Assembly (NCBI GenBank): GCA_030642885.1
Contig: DAOWMX010000083.1
Location: 1 to 8,574 of the forward strand
Direction of reading: 5' to 3'
Source of the DNA: Anaerolineales bacterium
GTDB lineage: Bacteria; Chloroflexota; Anaerolineae; Anaerolineales; E44-bin32
DNA length: 8,574 bases
This document shows positions 1-6,541 of the stretch, piece after piece. The translations under genes were made by a program, and so were the position numbers. A model generated the notes under the pieces. It ran no database searches, was not told the DNA's origin, and saw only the letters and a list, made by a program, of their open reading frames with translations. The first letter of the stretch is position 1, and every line of letters begins with the position of its first letter.

Positions 1-1
1 G

Positions 2-265
2 ACAAGCTCCGTCGACACGCTCACTGAAGCACTCATCCAGCAGGGGATGGCTGCGCTTACGGATGAGAGAACCAGCTTCATCATCGCCCATCGCCTCTCC
101 ACCATCAAACGCGCAGACCGCATCCTTGTGATCGAAAACGGTAAGATTCTTGAGAAGGGGACGCACGCAGAATTGCTGGAAGCGAAAGGTCATTACTATA
201 AGCTCTATACCGAACAATTCCGCCGTCAGCTCGAACAAGAACTGGACCCATTCCAACAAGACTAA
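2..265 (+). CDS. ABC exporter ATP-binding protein, C-terminal fragment (cut by window edge)
   Basis: Only the last 87 codons are present, and the frame is open to the left edge. The visible part is the end of a nucleotide-binding domain of an ABC exporter of the MsbA/MdlB type. It begins just after where the Walker B/DEA motif would lie, with a D-loop region reading TSSVDTLTEA. The H-switch follows in FIIAHRLSTI (the His is residue 30 of the fragment), then the usual strand ADRILVIENGKILEKGTH and the C-terminal helix HAELLEAKGHYYKLY. In this family ATP hydrolysis drives export of a lipid, drug or peptide, and the membrane domain normally lies N-terminal in the same chain. The substrate cannot be told from this fragment. 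The tail, rich in Gln and Glu, ends with TAA at 263-265. No T-rich terminator follows directly. Confidence 0.93.
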   Translation, partial: TSSVDTLTEALIQQGMAALTDERTSFIIAHRLSTIKRADRILVIENGKILEKGTHAELLEAKGHYYKLYTEQFRRQLEQELDPFQQD

Positions 266-386
266 GTGGCGGCCGCAGGTTCCTCGCTAGGGCACTTACA
301 TGAAGGTCTCTGCACTACTAAATGTCATTAGTATGATTAAACGGACAGGGCACGGATGACTCTATTGCGAGGATACCCATATTAAA
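266..386. other. Intergenic spacer after the ABC gene; one short inverted repeat
   Basis: No open frame here looks like a gene. The only structure I can point to is an AT-rich inverted repeat at 316-333 (TACTAA, six-base loop, TTAGTA). It has no T-tract, so it is a weak candidate for an operator or a decayed terminator. The heptamer AGGGCAC occurs twice (near 286 and 345) without other flanking similarity. The spacer separates the plus-strand ABC gene from the minus-strand tRNA, so the two transcripts converge here. Otherwise I see nothing in it. Confidence 0.4.
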
Positions 387-412
387 AGCCGCCTGGAATA
401 TTCCAGGCGGCT
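387..412 (-). terminator. Rho-independent terminator of the tRNA-Asp gene
   Basis: This is a perfect 26-base palindrome: AGCCGCCTGG, six AT-only bases, then CCAGGCGGCT. It can form a GC-rich stem of 10-11 base pairs. On the minus strand it is followed by TTTAAT (386-381), and the last stem base is also T, giving a run of four Ts. On the plus strand no T-run follows, so it should act in the tRNA direction. It starts only two bases past the tRNA 3' end. Confidence 0.8.
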
Positions 413-414
413 AG

Positions 415-488
415 CGGGGATGACGGGATTCGAACCCGCGATCTCTGCCTTGACAGGGCAGCGTGTTAAGCCGCTACACTACACCCCC
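415..488 (-). tRNA. tRNA-Asp (anticodon GTC)
   Basis: Read on the minus strand, 74 bases fold into a full cloverleaf. The acceptor stem is GGGGGTG paired with CATCCCC (one G-T pair). The D-stem is GTGT/ACAC. The anticodon stem is CTGCC/GGCAG with loop CTGTCAA, giving anticodon GTC at 452-454, which reads the Asp codons GAC and GAT. The variable loop is AGATC, and the T-arm is GCGGG-TTCGAAT-CCCGT. The discriminator base is G, the known identity element for bacterial tRNA-Asp. The 3' CCA is not encoded (CTA follows), so a CCA-adding enzyme is needed. The gene has its own promoter at 501-530 and a terminator just downstream, so it is a single-gene unit divergent from alaS. Confidence 0.96.
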
Positions 489-500
489 GTAGTAAAGAAA

Positions 501-530
501 AGTATAACGCAAGCCGCGGACTTCGGTCAA
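501..530 (-). promoter_or_regulatory. Sigma-70-like promoter of tRNA-Asp
   Basis: On the minus strand, TTGACC (530-525) and TATACT (506-501) are separated by 18 bases. Each hexamer matches the sigma-70 consensus at five of six positions. Transcription would start about 494, leaving a 5' leader of only a few bases before the tRNA at 488. This is consistent with a strong stable-RNA promoter. It is predicted by pattern only. Confidence 0.75.
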
Positions 531-601
531 GACATATCCACCATTCCTAGAATCCAAGGTTGATTTGTGCAGGTTTCTTGAATGATCGGTTCAATCCCTG
601 G

Positions 602-630
602 TTGAAGGGCATTATCAGGTAGCGTATAAT
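602..630 (+). promoter_or_regulatory. Sigma-70-like promoter of the alaS operon
   Basis: TTGAAG (602-607) and a perfect TATAAT (625-630) are separated by 17 bases. The expected start site near 637 would leave a leader of about 15 bases. There is therefore no room for a T-box or other riboswitch of the kind that controls alaS in many Firmicutes. The distance to the oppositely oriented tRNA-Asp promoter is about 70 bases. It is predicted by pattern only. Confidence 0.75.
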
Positions 631-643
631 CCCTTTTTGAAGT

Positions 644-648
644 GGAGG
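644..648 (+). promoter_or_regulatory. Shine-Dalgarno site of alaS, decides the start
   Basis: GGAGG lies four bases before ATG 653. A second in-frame ATG at 692 begins MTSAEIRQSF, which is where many AlaRS proteins start. Its best upstream purine run (AAGGGGA) lies about a dozen bases away, so the 653 start is preferred. That gives AlaRS a 13-residue Lys-rich N-terminal extension. The 692 start is not excluded. Confidence 0.6.
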
Positions 649-652
649 TTTA

Positions 653-3415
653 ATGGCAGGCAAGAAGGTAAACAAGGGGAAAACAAGCACCATGACCAGC
701 GCAGAGATCCGGCAATCGTTTCTCGATTTCTTCGAGGCGCGTGGCCATACAATCGTGCCCTCGATGTCACTCGTCCCCGGCGGCGACCAAACACTCCTCT
801 TCACCAATTCGGGAATGGTTCAGTTTAAGGATGTCTTTCTGGGAACTGGGAAGCGCCCCTATAGCCGTGTCGCCGACTCCCAGAAATGCATGCGTGTTGC
901 CGGAAAACATAATGATCTGGACGATGTTGGCCGGGATGACACCCATCACACATTCTTTGAAATGCTTGGGAATTGGTCTTTTGGAGATTATTACAAAAAG
1001 GAAGCGATTGAATGGGCTTGGGAACTCCTGACGGTTGAATGGGGCCTCCCAGGCGACAAACTCTGGGCAACGTGCTTCGAGGATGAACTGGGCGAGATTC
1101 CGCGCGATGATGAAGCAGCCGAATTTTGGCGCCAGCAGCCAGGGTTTAACCCCAAGCATCTACTTTTCTTCGGTCGTGAAGAGAATTTTTGGGAGATGGC
1201 AGAGACAGGCCCAGTCGGCCCGGATAGCGAGATCCACTTGGATCGCGGGAAGAAATACTGCGAGAAGGCTGATGAACCAGGCCATGTCTGCCAGGTAAAT
1301 GGTGACTGTCAACGCTTCATAGAACTCTGGAATCTTGTCTTTATTCAGTACAACCGTTCAAGCCCCACCGATATACAACCTCTCCCAGCAAAGCATGTGG
1401 ATACCGGCTTAGGTTTTGACCGCGTCGTCTCCGTGATCCAGGATGTGGACTCTAACTACCGAACCGATTTATTCACACCATTGATGGATACAGTCCAAAA
1501 ACTCGCTGGCCATAAGGAAGCTGATCGCGAAACCCACTTCACGCCCTACCGCGTCATCGCCGACCATTCACGCGCGGCAACATTTCTCATCGCAGACGGA
1601 GTGGTTCCAGGAAATATCGGACGAAATTACGTTTGCCGGATGATCATCCGCCGAGCAAGCCGCTTCGGTTCGATGATCGGGTTGGACGAGCCATTCCTGG
1701 CAAAGGTAGCCGAAACAGTCATCGAGCACTATGGTGACGCGTATCCAGAATTAGTCCGCAATCGACAGACAATACTTCAAACCGTGACTGATGAAGAACG
1801 CCGCTTCCAACACACGATAGATGTCGGCATCAATTACCTTTCAGATATTGTGCAAGCAACACTTGACTCAAAGAAAAAGGTCATCTCCGGCGATCAAGCT
1901 TTCAATCTATACGCGACTTATGGTCTCCCCTTCGAAATCACGCGCGACATCGCCCGGGAGAGCGATCTTGACGTGGAGGAAGAAGGTTTCAGGGTGGCGA
2001 TGGAGACCCACCGTATCGCCTCAAGCACAGGAGTCACACACGGCGAATTGGTTGATGATGACGTCGAATTCTATCAGCAGCTTCTCACAGATCTTCAGGA
2101 AGAGGGTCAACTTAGTGAGAGCGGGGTTACGTACGACCCCTATTCCAGTTTTTCCGCCCAGGGCGATATTATTGCGATTATCAAAAGTGGCCAAAAGGTT
2201 AGTTCAGCATCTGCAGGCGAAATTATTGGTGTGGTCTTACCCACAACCCCCTTCTACGTGGAAGCTGGAGGCCAGGTCTCTGACACAGGCGTTCTTCAAC
2301 CTACCAATGGTGAGAACTGGAAGATGCGCATTACAGACACTCGGCAGCCAGTTGATGGTTTAATCATACACATCGGTGAAGTCACCTCAGGTAAGCTCAA
2401 ACTCGGAGTTCCCGCTAAAGCTTACCTCGACAAACAACGTCGTCTGGATATCATGCGCAACCATACTGCGACGCACTTGCTGCATGCCGCTCTTCGACAA
2501 GTCCTCGGTGAACACGTACGGCAAGCTGGTTCTCTTGTCGCTCCCGATCGACTGCGTTTTGATTTCACCCATCCACAAGCAATGACGCCCGAGGAAATCG
2601 AAAAAGTCGAAGAGTGGGTAAACGAGGCTGTCCTCGAAAATCACACGCTAACCATCATCCACCAACCCCGAGATGAGGCCATCAAGGAAGGCGCGATGGC
2701 GCTCTTCGGTGAAACCTACGGCGACACTGTCCGCTCGGTGAGTATCGGCATGGATAAGCGCATCTCGTTTGAACTCTGCGCCGGCACTCATGTAAGCGAA
2801 ACAGGAATCATCGGACCATTCCTTCTAATCAGCGAGGGTAGCGTTGCTGCTGGGATTCGGCGAATAGAGGCTTTCACAGGCCGGGAAGCGTTGCGTATGA
2901 TTCGCACACAGCGTGCTAGCCTGCAGCACCTGGCCGGTGAACTCGGCGGAACACCCGATGCAGTTGAACAAAGAGTCGAGCAATTAATTGAAGAACGAGA
3001 CCTCTTATTCAGCAAAATCATCACCGTTCGTAAAAAGTCTGCGTTCGCGGCATTAGATCAGCTCACCCCAGAAGATGTGGGCGGAATCTCACTTCTGACA
3101 GGTCAAATACCTGAAGCAGATCCAGAGATCTTGCGCGATCTTGCGGACCGTTTCCGTGCGAAACATCCGAACTGTGTGGTGGTTCTCGCTTCGGTCAGCG
3201 ATGAAAAACCCTTAGTCGTCGCTGCAATCAGCCCAGATCTTGTAGAGCGTGATTTTCATGCAGGCGAGTTAGTCAAAACCATCGCCAAAATTATCGGTGG
3301 AGGAGGAGGCGGTAAGCCGTCGCTCGCGCAAGCCGGTGGCAAGGATCCTGCTCGAGTGGAAGAGGCGTTGGGGGCCGTAAAAACGTGGCTTCAAGAACGC
3401 CTGAGTTCTCGCTGA
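653..3415 (+). CDS. alaS: Alanyl-tRNA synthetase
   Basis: This cytosolic class II synthetase charges tRNA-Ala with alanine and hydrolyses mischarged Ser- or Gly-tRNA-Ala. At 920 residues it is full length (E. coli about 875). The N-terminal catalytic domain shows LLFTNSGMVQFKDVFLG (48-64), the HHTFFEMLGNWSFGDYY stretch (98-114), ELWNLVFIQYNR (224-235) and VDTGLGFDR (249-257). The tRNA-recognition helices follow to about 460. The editing domain begins near FYVEAGGQVSDTG (534-546). Its zinc/editing motif is complete: H604 and H608 in HTATH, C709 and H713 in CAGTH. The C-Ala domain ends with the glycine-rich GGGGGGKPSLAQAGGKDPA (882-900). Residues 199-221 form a Cys/His-rich loop (C203, H211, C213, C219), and the usual GPCGPCSE is GPVGPDSE. 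It is the first gene of the operon. The start was chosen by the GGAGG at 644; ATG 692 is the alternative. Confidence 0.98.
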   Translation: MAGKKVNKGKTSTMTSAEIRQSFLDFFEARGHTIVPSMSLVPGGDQTLLFTNSGMVQFKDVFLGTGKRPYSRVADSQKCMRVAGKHNDLDDVGRDDTHHTFFEMLGNWSFGDYYKKEAIEWAWELLTVEWGLPGDKLWATCFEDELGEIPRDDEAAEFWRQQPGFNPKHLLFFGREENFWEMAETGPVGPDSEIHLDRGKKYCEKADEPGHVCQVNGDCQRFIELWNLVFIQYNRSSPTDIQPLPAKHVDTGLGFDRVVSVIQDVDSNYRTDLFTPLMDTVQKLAGHKEADRETHFTPYRVIADHSRAATFLIADGVVPGNIGRNYVCRMIIRRASRFGSMIGLDEPFLAKVAETVIEHYGDAYPELVRNRQTILQTVTDEERRFQHTIDVGINYLSDIVQATLDSKKKVISGDQAFNLYATYGLPFEITRDIARESDLDVEEEGFRVAMETHRIASSTGVTHGELVDDDVEFYQQLLTDLQEEGQLSESGVTYDPYSSFSAQGDIIAIIKSGQKVSSASAGEIIGVVLPTTPFYVEAGGQVSDTGVLQPTNGENWKMRITDTRQPVDGLIIHIGEVTSGKLKLGVPAKAYLDKQRRLDIMRNHTATHLLHAALRQVLGEHVRQAGSLVAPDRLRFDFTHPQAMTPEEIEKVEEWVNEAVLENHTLTIIHQPRDEAIKEGAMALFGETYGDTVRSVSIGMDKRISFELCAGTHVSETGIIGPFLLISEGSVAAGIRRIEAFTGREALRMIRTQRASLQHLAGELGGTPDAVEQRVEQLIEERDLLFSKIITVRKKSAFAALDQLTPEDVGGISLLTGQIPEADPEILRDLADRFRAKHPNCVVVLASVSDEKPLVVAAISPDLVERDFHAGELVKTIAKIIGGGGGGKPSLAQAGGKDPARVEEALGAVKTWLQERLSSR

Positions 3416-3439
3416 CCATCTATCCCCCTCTCAAAAATT

Positions 3440-4954
3440 GTGAAAACACAAATTGTTTATCTCGAACCTCACGATGATTACAACTCCGTCCGCGATAAAT
3501 TAAGCTGGACTCAGGCGCCGCGCGTCATCATCGTCTGGCCGGGACGAGGGAAAGTGCTCTCTCGACGCTTCGATCTGGTAATGCTCCAGCGTTACACGCG
3601 TAAACTAGGAACCCAGATCGGGCTTGTCACGCTTGATCCTGATGTACTGCATCATGCCGAAGCTCTTCATATCCCAACTTTCGAATCCCTCGAGTTCCAA
3701 TCCGAGAAAGCCTGGCGAGTTCGAGGTGCACGAAAAATCTCTAAACCCATATCTACGGCAGATCCGCCTTCTGAAAAACCGGTGCCAAAGCAAGTATCTA
3801 AAAATCCTCCTCAAATGAATCTCGCCTTCCGAATCGCGTTATTTTCTGTTGGCTTCCTTGCTATCTTAGTCCTAGCCATCCTGCTCATCCCACAAGCGGT
3901 GATCACAGTTAATCCTGAGACAATGGATATTCTCAAGACCTACGCCATTGAATTAAATTTGAGCCAGTCGGAAATTATCACGAACACGCAACAACTTCCT
4001 GCTCGACAAGTCCAATCGGTATTAGAAGGCCAGCTCCGGCTACCGACGACCGGAAGGGCAGCTCAGCCAGATCAACCTGCTCGTGGTGAGGCCATATTCA
4101 CAAACTTAACGGATCAGAGTCTCACAATCCCGGCAGGCACAACAGTTCGAACCTTCGATCCGGCAACTCCACACTTCGTAACTCAAGCGCGTGTAAACCT
4201 TGATGCGGAGAAAGGATCACAGGTCATTGTTGAAGTGGTCGCCTCCTTGCCAGGACCTGAAGGCAATGTTTCCGCGGAAGCGATCCAGGCAATCGATGGA
4301 TCTCTCGGATTATCCGCTACCGTTTCTAATCCAAGCCAAATCACGAGCGGCTCGCTCCTGATTCGAAGCGCCGTATCGCCGACTGACTTGGTTCACATTC
4401 ACTCGGAACTGGAGGACAACTTGTTCGATGAGGCTCATCAAGCCTTGCTGAGCCTGGCACAGGATGACGAGAACCTCATCCCAGGTAGCATTCGAGTTGT
4501 CGAAACCATCGAGGAGCGATATAGCAATGACATCGGAGATGCAGCCGATTCGCTTGAATTAGTATTGATATTAGAGTTCGAGGGGCTGGTTTATTCCCCA
4601 GATCAACTCCACTCTGCTATGAACTTCATTGTGGCCGAGGATTTCTCCAGAGATGAGCAAATCCAACCGGGTACCTTGAAGATTCTCGAAATCGCTGATT
4701 TTGTGTACGATGATGCTGGAGAGGAAGCCAACATCGACTGTACGATATCTGCCCGGATATTTACAAGTATCGACCCCGTATTAATCCGACAAATCGTCAG
4801 GGGAAAGAAAGTATCAGATGCACTTGAAGATTTGAATGGAAACGCTCCCTATGAGGAAGTTACAAGTGTGGATATCAGCCCATCATGGCTTCGCCGTTTT
4901 CCTTTTCTCGACATGCAAATTCAAGTTCGCTATCCCTGGGAGGCAGGCACGTGA
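3440..4954 (+). CDS. Single-pass membrane protein with baseplate-J-like outer domain, function unknown
   Basis: The protein has 504 residues and three parts. Residues 1-95 form an alpha/beta domain without a signal peptide, beginning MKTQIVYLEPHDDYNSVRDK. Its alternating hydrophobic strands (VIIVWPG, QIGLVTLDP) and the phrase HHAEALHIPTFESL suggest a Rossmann-like fold. A Lys/Arg/Pro-rich linker (about 96-127) leads to one transmembrane helix (130-151). Residues 152-504 would lie outside the membrane by the positive-inside rule. Within them GEAIFTNLTDQSLTIPAGT (216-234) through about 300 resembles baseplate-J/gp47-like proteins. Similar two-part proteins are, from memory, common in Chloroflexota, and no role is established to my knowledge. 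No other phage-tail genes are near, so a phage origin is not supported. It sits 24 bases after alaS and overlaps ruvX by four bases, so it is probably co-transcribed. The start is GTG without a visible Shine-Dalgarno. Confidence 0.85.
   Translation: MKTQIVYLEPHDDYNSVRDKLSWTQAPRVIIVWPGRGKVLSRRFDLVMLQRYTRKLGTQIGLVTLDPDVLHHAEALHIPTFESLEFQSEKAWRVRGARKISKPISTADPPSEKPVPKQVSKNPPQMNLAFRIALFSVGFLAILVLAILLIPQAVITVNPETMDILKTYAIELNLSQSEIITNTQQLPARQVQSVLEGQLRLPTTGRAAQPDQPARGEAIFTNLTDQSLTIPAGTTVRTFDPATPHFVTQARVNLDAEKGSQVIVEVVASLPGPEGNVSAEAIQAIDGSLGLSATVSNPSQITSGSLLIRSAVSPTDLVHIHSELEDNLFDEAHQALLSLAQDDENLIPGSIRVVETIEERYSNDIGDAADSLELVLILEFEGLVYSPDQLHSAMNFIVAEDFSRDEQIQPGTLKILEIADFVYDDAGEEANIDCTISARIFTSIDPVLIRQIVRGKKVSDALEDLNGNAPYEEVTSVDISPSWLRRFPFLDMQIQVRYPWEAGT
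4938..4943 (+). promoter_or_regulatory. Shine-Dalgarno site of ruvX, decides the start
   Basis: GGGAGG lies seven bases before GTG 4951, inside the end of the upstream gene. This favours GTG 4951 over the in-frame ATG at 4885. The longer version would add 22 residues not expected in RuvX and would overlap the upstream gene by 70 bases. Confidence 0.75.
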
Positions 4955-5343
4955 GCAGAATCATGTCTGTTGACCCGGGTGACAAACGCCACGGTCTGGC
5001 CATTAGCGATCCAACGAGGTTGGTCGCTCGTCCATTGTTAGTGCTTGAGCACACATCGCGCGCTGCCGATGTGAGCGAGATCATCCTCACGGCAGAAAAT
5101 CATGAGGCAGGCATGATATTAGTTGGCATTCCTTATGATTCAGAAGGAAACCCAGGACCTCAGGCCAGGAAAGCGCTGCGCCTCTTTGAAGCCCTTTGCA
5201 AAGCCACAACCATCCCAATCCTGACTTGGGATGAGAGCGGTTCAACCCAGGCTGCCCTCCAAATCCATAAGGCGGATCAACTTCTTGATGCACGAGCCGC
5301 GGCTGTGATTCTGCAGGAATATCTCAATGCCCAAATTGATTAA
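4951..5343 (+). CDS. ruvX: RuvX/YqgF family RNase H-like putative nuclease
   Basis: This 130-residue protein belongs to the YqgF/RuvX family (RNase H fold). Family members are linked to pre-16S rRNA 3'-end processing and to Holliday-junction or single-strand nucleic acid cleavage in the cytosol. The visible motifs are MSVDPGDKRHGLAISDP (5-21, acidic D8), ILVGIPYDSEGNPGPQA (56-72), LTWDESGST (91-99, D94 and E95) and LDARAAAVILQEYL (112-125, D113). These are the usual acidic positions. The family's DER(L/T)ST is DESGST here, and the stretch from there to the last Asp is about ten residues shorter than in E. coli. The start is GTG 4951, whose GTGA overlaps the upstream TGA, a sign of translational coupling; GGGAGG precedes it by seven bases. 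ATG 4963 is a weaker alternative. The gene overlaps mltG by 17 bases. Confidence 0.9.
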   Translation: MSRIMSVDPGDKRHGLAISDPTRLVARPLLVLEHTSRAADVSEIILTAENHEAGMILVGIPYDSEGNPGPQARKALRLFEALCKATTIPILTWDESGSTQAALQIHKADQLLDARAAAVILQEYLNAQID

Positions 5344-6466
5344 GTCCTGTTTACTAGTGTTCCTTTTCGTTGTTTTTGGTGTTGTCATCTGCCTAGGCGT
5401 TTGGGCTGTCGGCGCAGCTGTCTTCGGGCTTCCAATGATTCCGGAGAGCGTTGGCGAGCCCGACCCCACGCTCACCCAGCTCCAGGAGACGGCTCTGGGG
5501 TTGTATCTTCTTCTAAATCAAGATGCGCTCGATGCACCAGCCGGACCGCCCGGCACTGCGATCGATCTCACAGTCATAGAGGGTGAAACAGCGAGTATTG
5601 TTATTCAACGCCTTAGCCAGGCTGGCATCCTGAACCAACCCAATGTTCTTCGATTTTATCTGCGCTATCGCGGTTTAGACCGGGGAATTGATGCCGGCCT
5701 TTACACACTGCGCGGCGAGATGACAATTCGGGAGATTGCGGAGGCGCTCCAATTTTCACAACCCATCCAGAATACGATCACCATCCCTGAAGGATGGCGG
5801 CGTGAGCAAATAGCACAGCTAATATCGGATCTCAATTTGAGCTTTGGAGAAATCGAATTCCTTGAAGAGACTTCGACCCCCCCCTTATTTTTTACCCATA
5901 GTTTTGAGATGCCCGCTTCAGCCACTTTGGAGGGCTTTCTCTTCCCAGACACCTACTTAATAGATCCAGAGTCAAGCGCTCAAGATTTCGTTTTCACGAT
6001 GCTCACAAATTTCGAGACACGTCTCGACCCGGAAATCCGCCAGGGATTTGCCGATCAGGGTCTGACAATATTCGAAGGTGTGACGCTCGCTTCAATTGTT
6101 GAACGCGAGGCCGTTATTCCCGAGGAACGTACCCGGATTGCTGCAGTGTTTCACAATCGTCTCAAACTTGGCATGCCGCTCGAAGCCGATCCAACCGTTC
6201 AATTCGCGCTCGGGGTTCAAGCGGATGGCAACTGGTGGAAACCTGCGCTTACATACGACGACCTGGAGATTGATTCGCCTTATAACACCTACCGTTATGC
6301 GGGTCTTCCAGTCGGTCCAATTGCGAATCCCGGTCTCGATTCTCTCTGGGCAGTGGCCTTCCCCGACCAAACAAATGAGTTTTACTTCCGCACACTTTGC
6401 GATGGTTCCGGAGGGCACGCCTTCGCCGTCACATTTGAAGAGCATTTACGCAACGCTTGCCCGTAG
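5327..6466 (+). CDS. mltG: Endolytic murein transglycosylase MltG (YceG-like)
   Basis: MltG is an inner-membrane enzyme that cleaves nascent glycan strands and is thought to set their length by ending polymerisation. This copy has 379 residues. It starts with a short basic N-terminus and a membrane helix (about 5-33), then a spacer to about 78. A LysM-like subdomain follows (about 80-143, IEGETASIVIQRLSQAGI). The catalytic YceG domain runs from about 150 to 375. Family marks are TIPEGWRREQIA (152-163), LEGFLFPDTY (201-210), LASIVEREA (254-262, likely catalytic Glu at 259), ADPTVQFALG (287-296), SPYNTYRYAGLPVGPIANPG (317-336) and DGSGGHAF (359-366). ATG 5327 overlaps the ruvX end by 17 bases and has AGGA eight bases upstream, so the genes are probably translated together. 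A run of eight Cs (5877-5884) lies between the LysM-like and core regions. The C-terminus ends normally for the family. Confidence 0.95.
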   Translation: MPKLIKSCLLVFLFVVFGVVICLGVWAVGAAVFGLPMIPESVGEPDPTLTQLQETALGLYLLLNQDALDAPAGPPGTAIDLTVIEGETASIVIQRLSQAGILNQPNVLRFYLRYRGLDRGIDAGLYTLRGEMTIREIAEALQFSQPIQNTITIPEGWRREQIAQLISDLNLSFGEIEFLEETSTPPLFFTHSFEMPASATLEGFLFPDTYLIDPESSAQDFVFTMLTNFETRLDPEIRQGFADQGLTIFEGVTLASIVEREAVIPEERTRIAAVFHNRLKLGMPLEADPTVQFALGVQADGNWWKPALTYDDLEIDSPYNTYRYAGLPVGPIANPGLDSLWAVAFPDQTNEFYFRTLCDGSGGHAFAVTFEEHLRNACP

Positions 6467-6541
6467 ACCTTATCCGCCGTTTTTTTTGCTTATTAGATCT
6501 TATTTGCGCTTTGCTTAAATCACATCCAACCTGGAGTAATC
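6467..6541 (+). other. T-rich gap between mltG and the S9 peptidase gene
   Basis: A run of eight Ts (6480-6487) follows the mltG stop closely, but I find no convincing GC-rich hairpin in front of it. The best is GCAA-CGC-TTGC at 6450-6460, four pairs and about 20 bases away. No clear sigma-70 promoter is visible in the AT-rich remainder. GGAG at 6533-6536 is the ribosome binding site for ATG 6542. Whether the S9 gene is transcribed with the operon is therefore open. Confidence 0.4.

Noticed and set aside
2..265. ABC gene as a degraded or truncated gene
   Set aside because: The frame is open to the window edge and begins mid-domain, so the truncation is caused by the window, not by mutation.
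631..652. T-box or other riboswitch upstream of alaS
   Set aside because: The predicted leader is only about 15 bases, and no T-box sequence or specifier stem is seen upstream.
4885..4950. ATG 4885 as the ruvX start
   Set aside because: It would overlap the upstream gene by 70 bases and add 22 non-homologous residues; GTG 4951 has a GGGAGG site at ideal spacing and the family-typical N-terminus.
3440..4954. Baseplate-J-like gene as a sign of a prophage or contractile injection system
   Set aside because: No tail, sheath, baseplate or integrase genes lie in the window. The protein is membrane-anchored and sits inside a housekeeping operon.
6467..6490. Eight-T run after mltG as a rho-independent terminator
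   Set aside because: No GC-rich hairpin directly precedes it; the nearest inverted repeat has four pairs and is about 20 bases away.
6480..6541. A sigma-70 promoter for the S9 peptidase gene in the AT-rich gap
   Set aside because: Several weak TTGC/TTAT boxes exist, but none pairs with a good -10 box at 16-18 bases.
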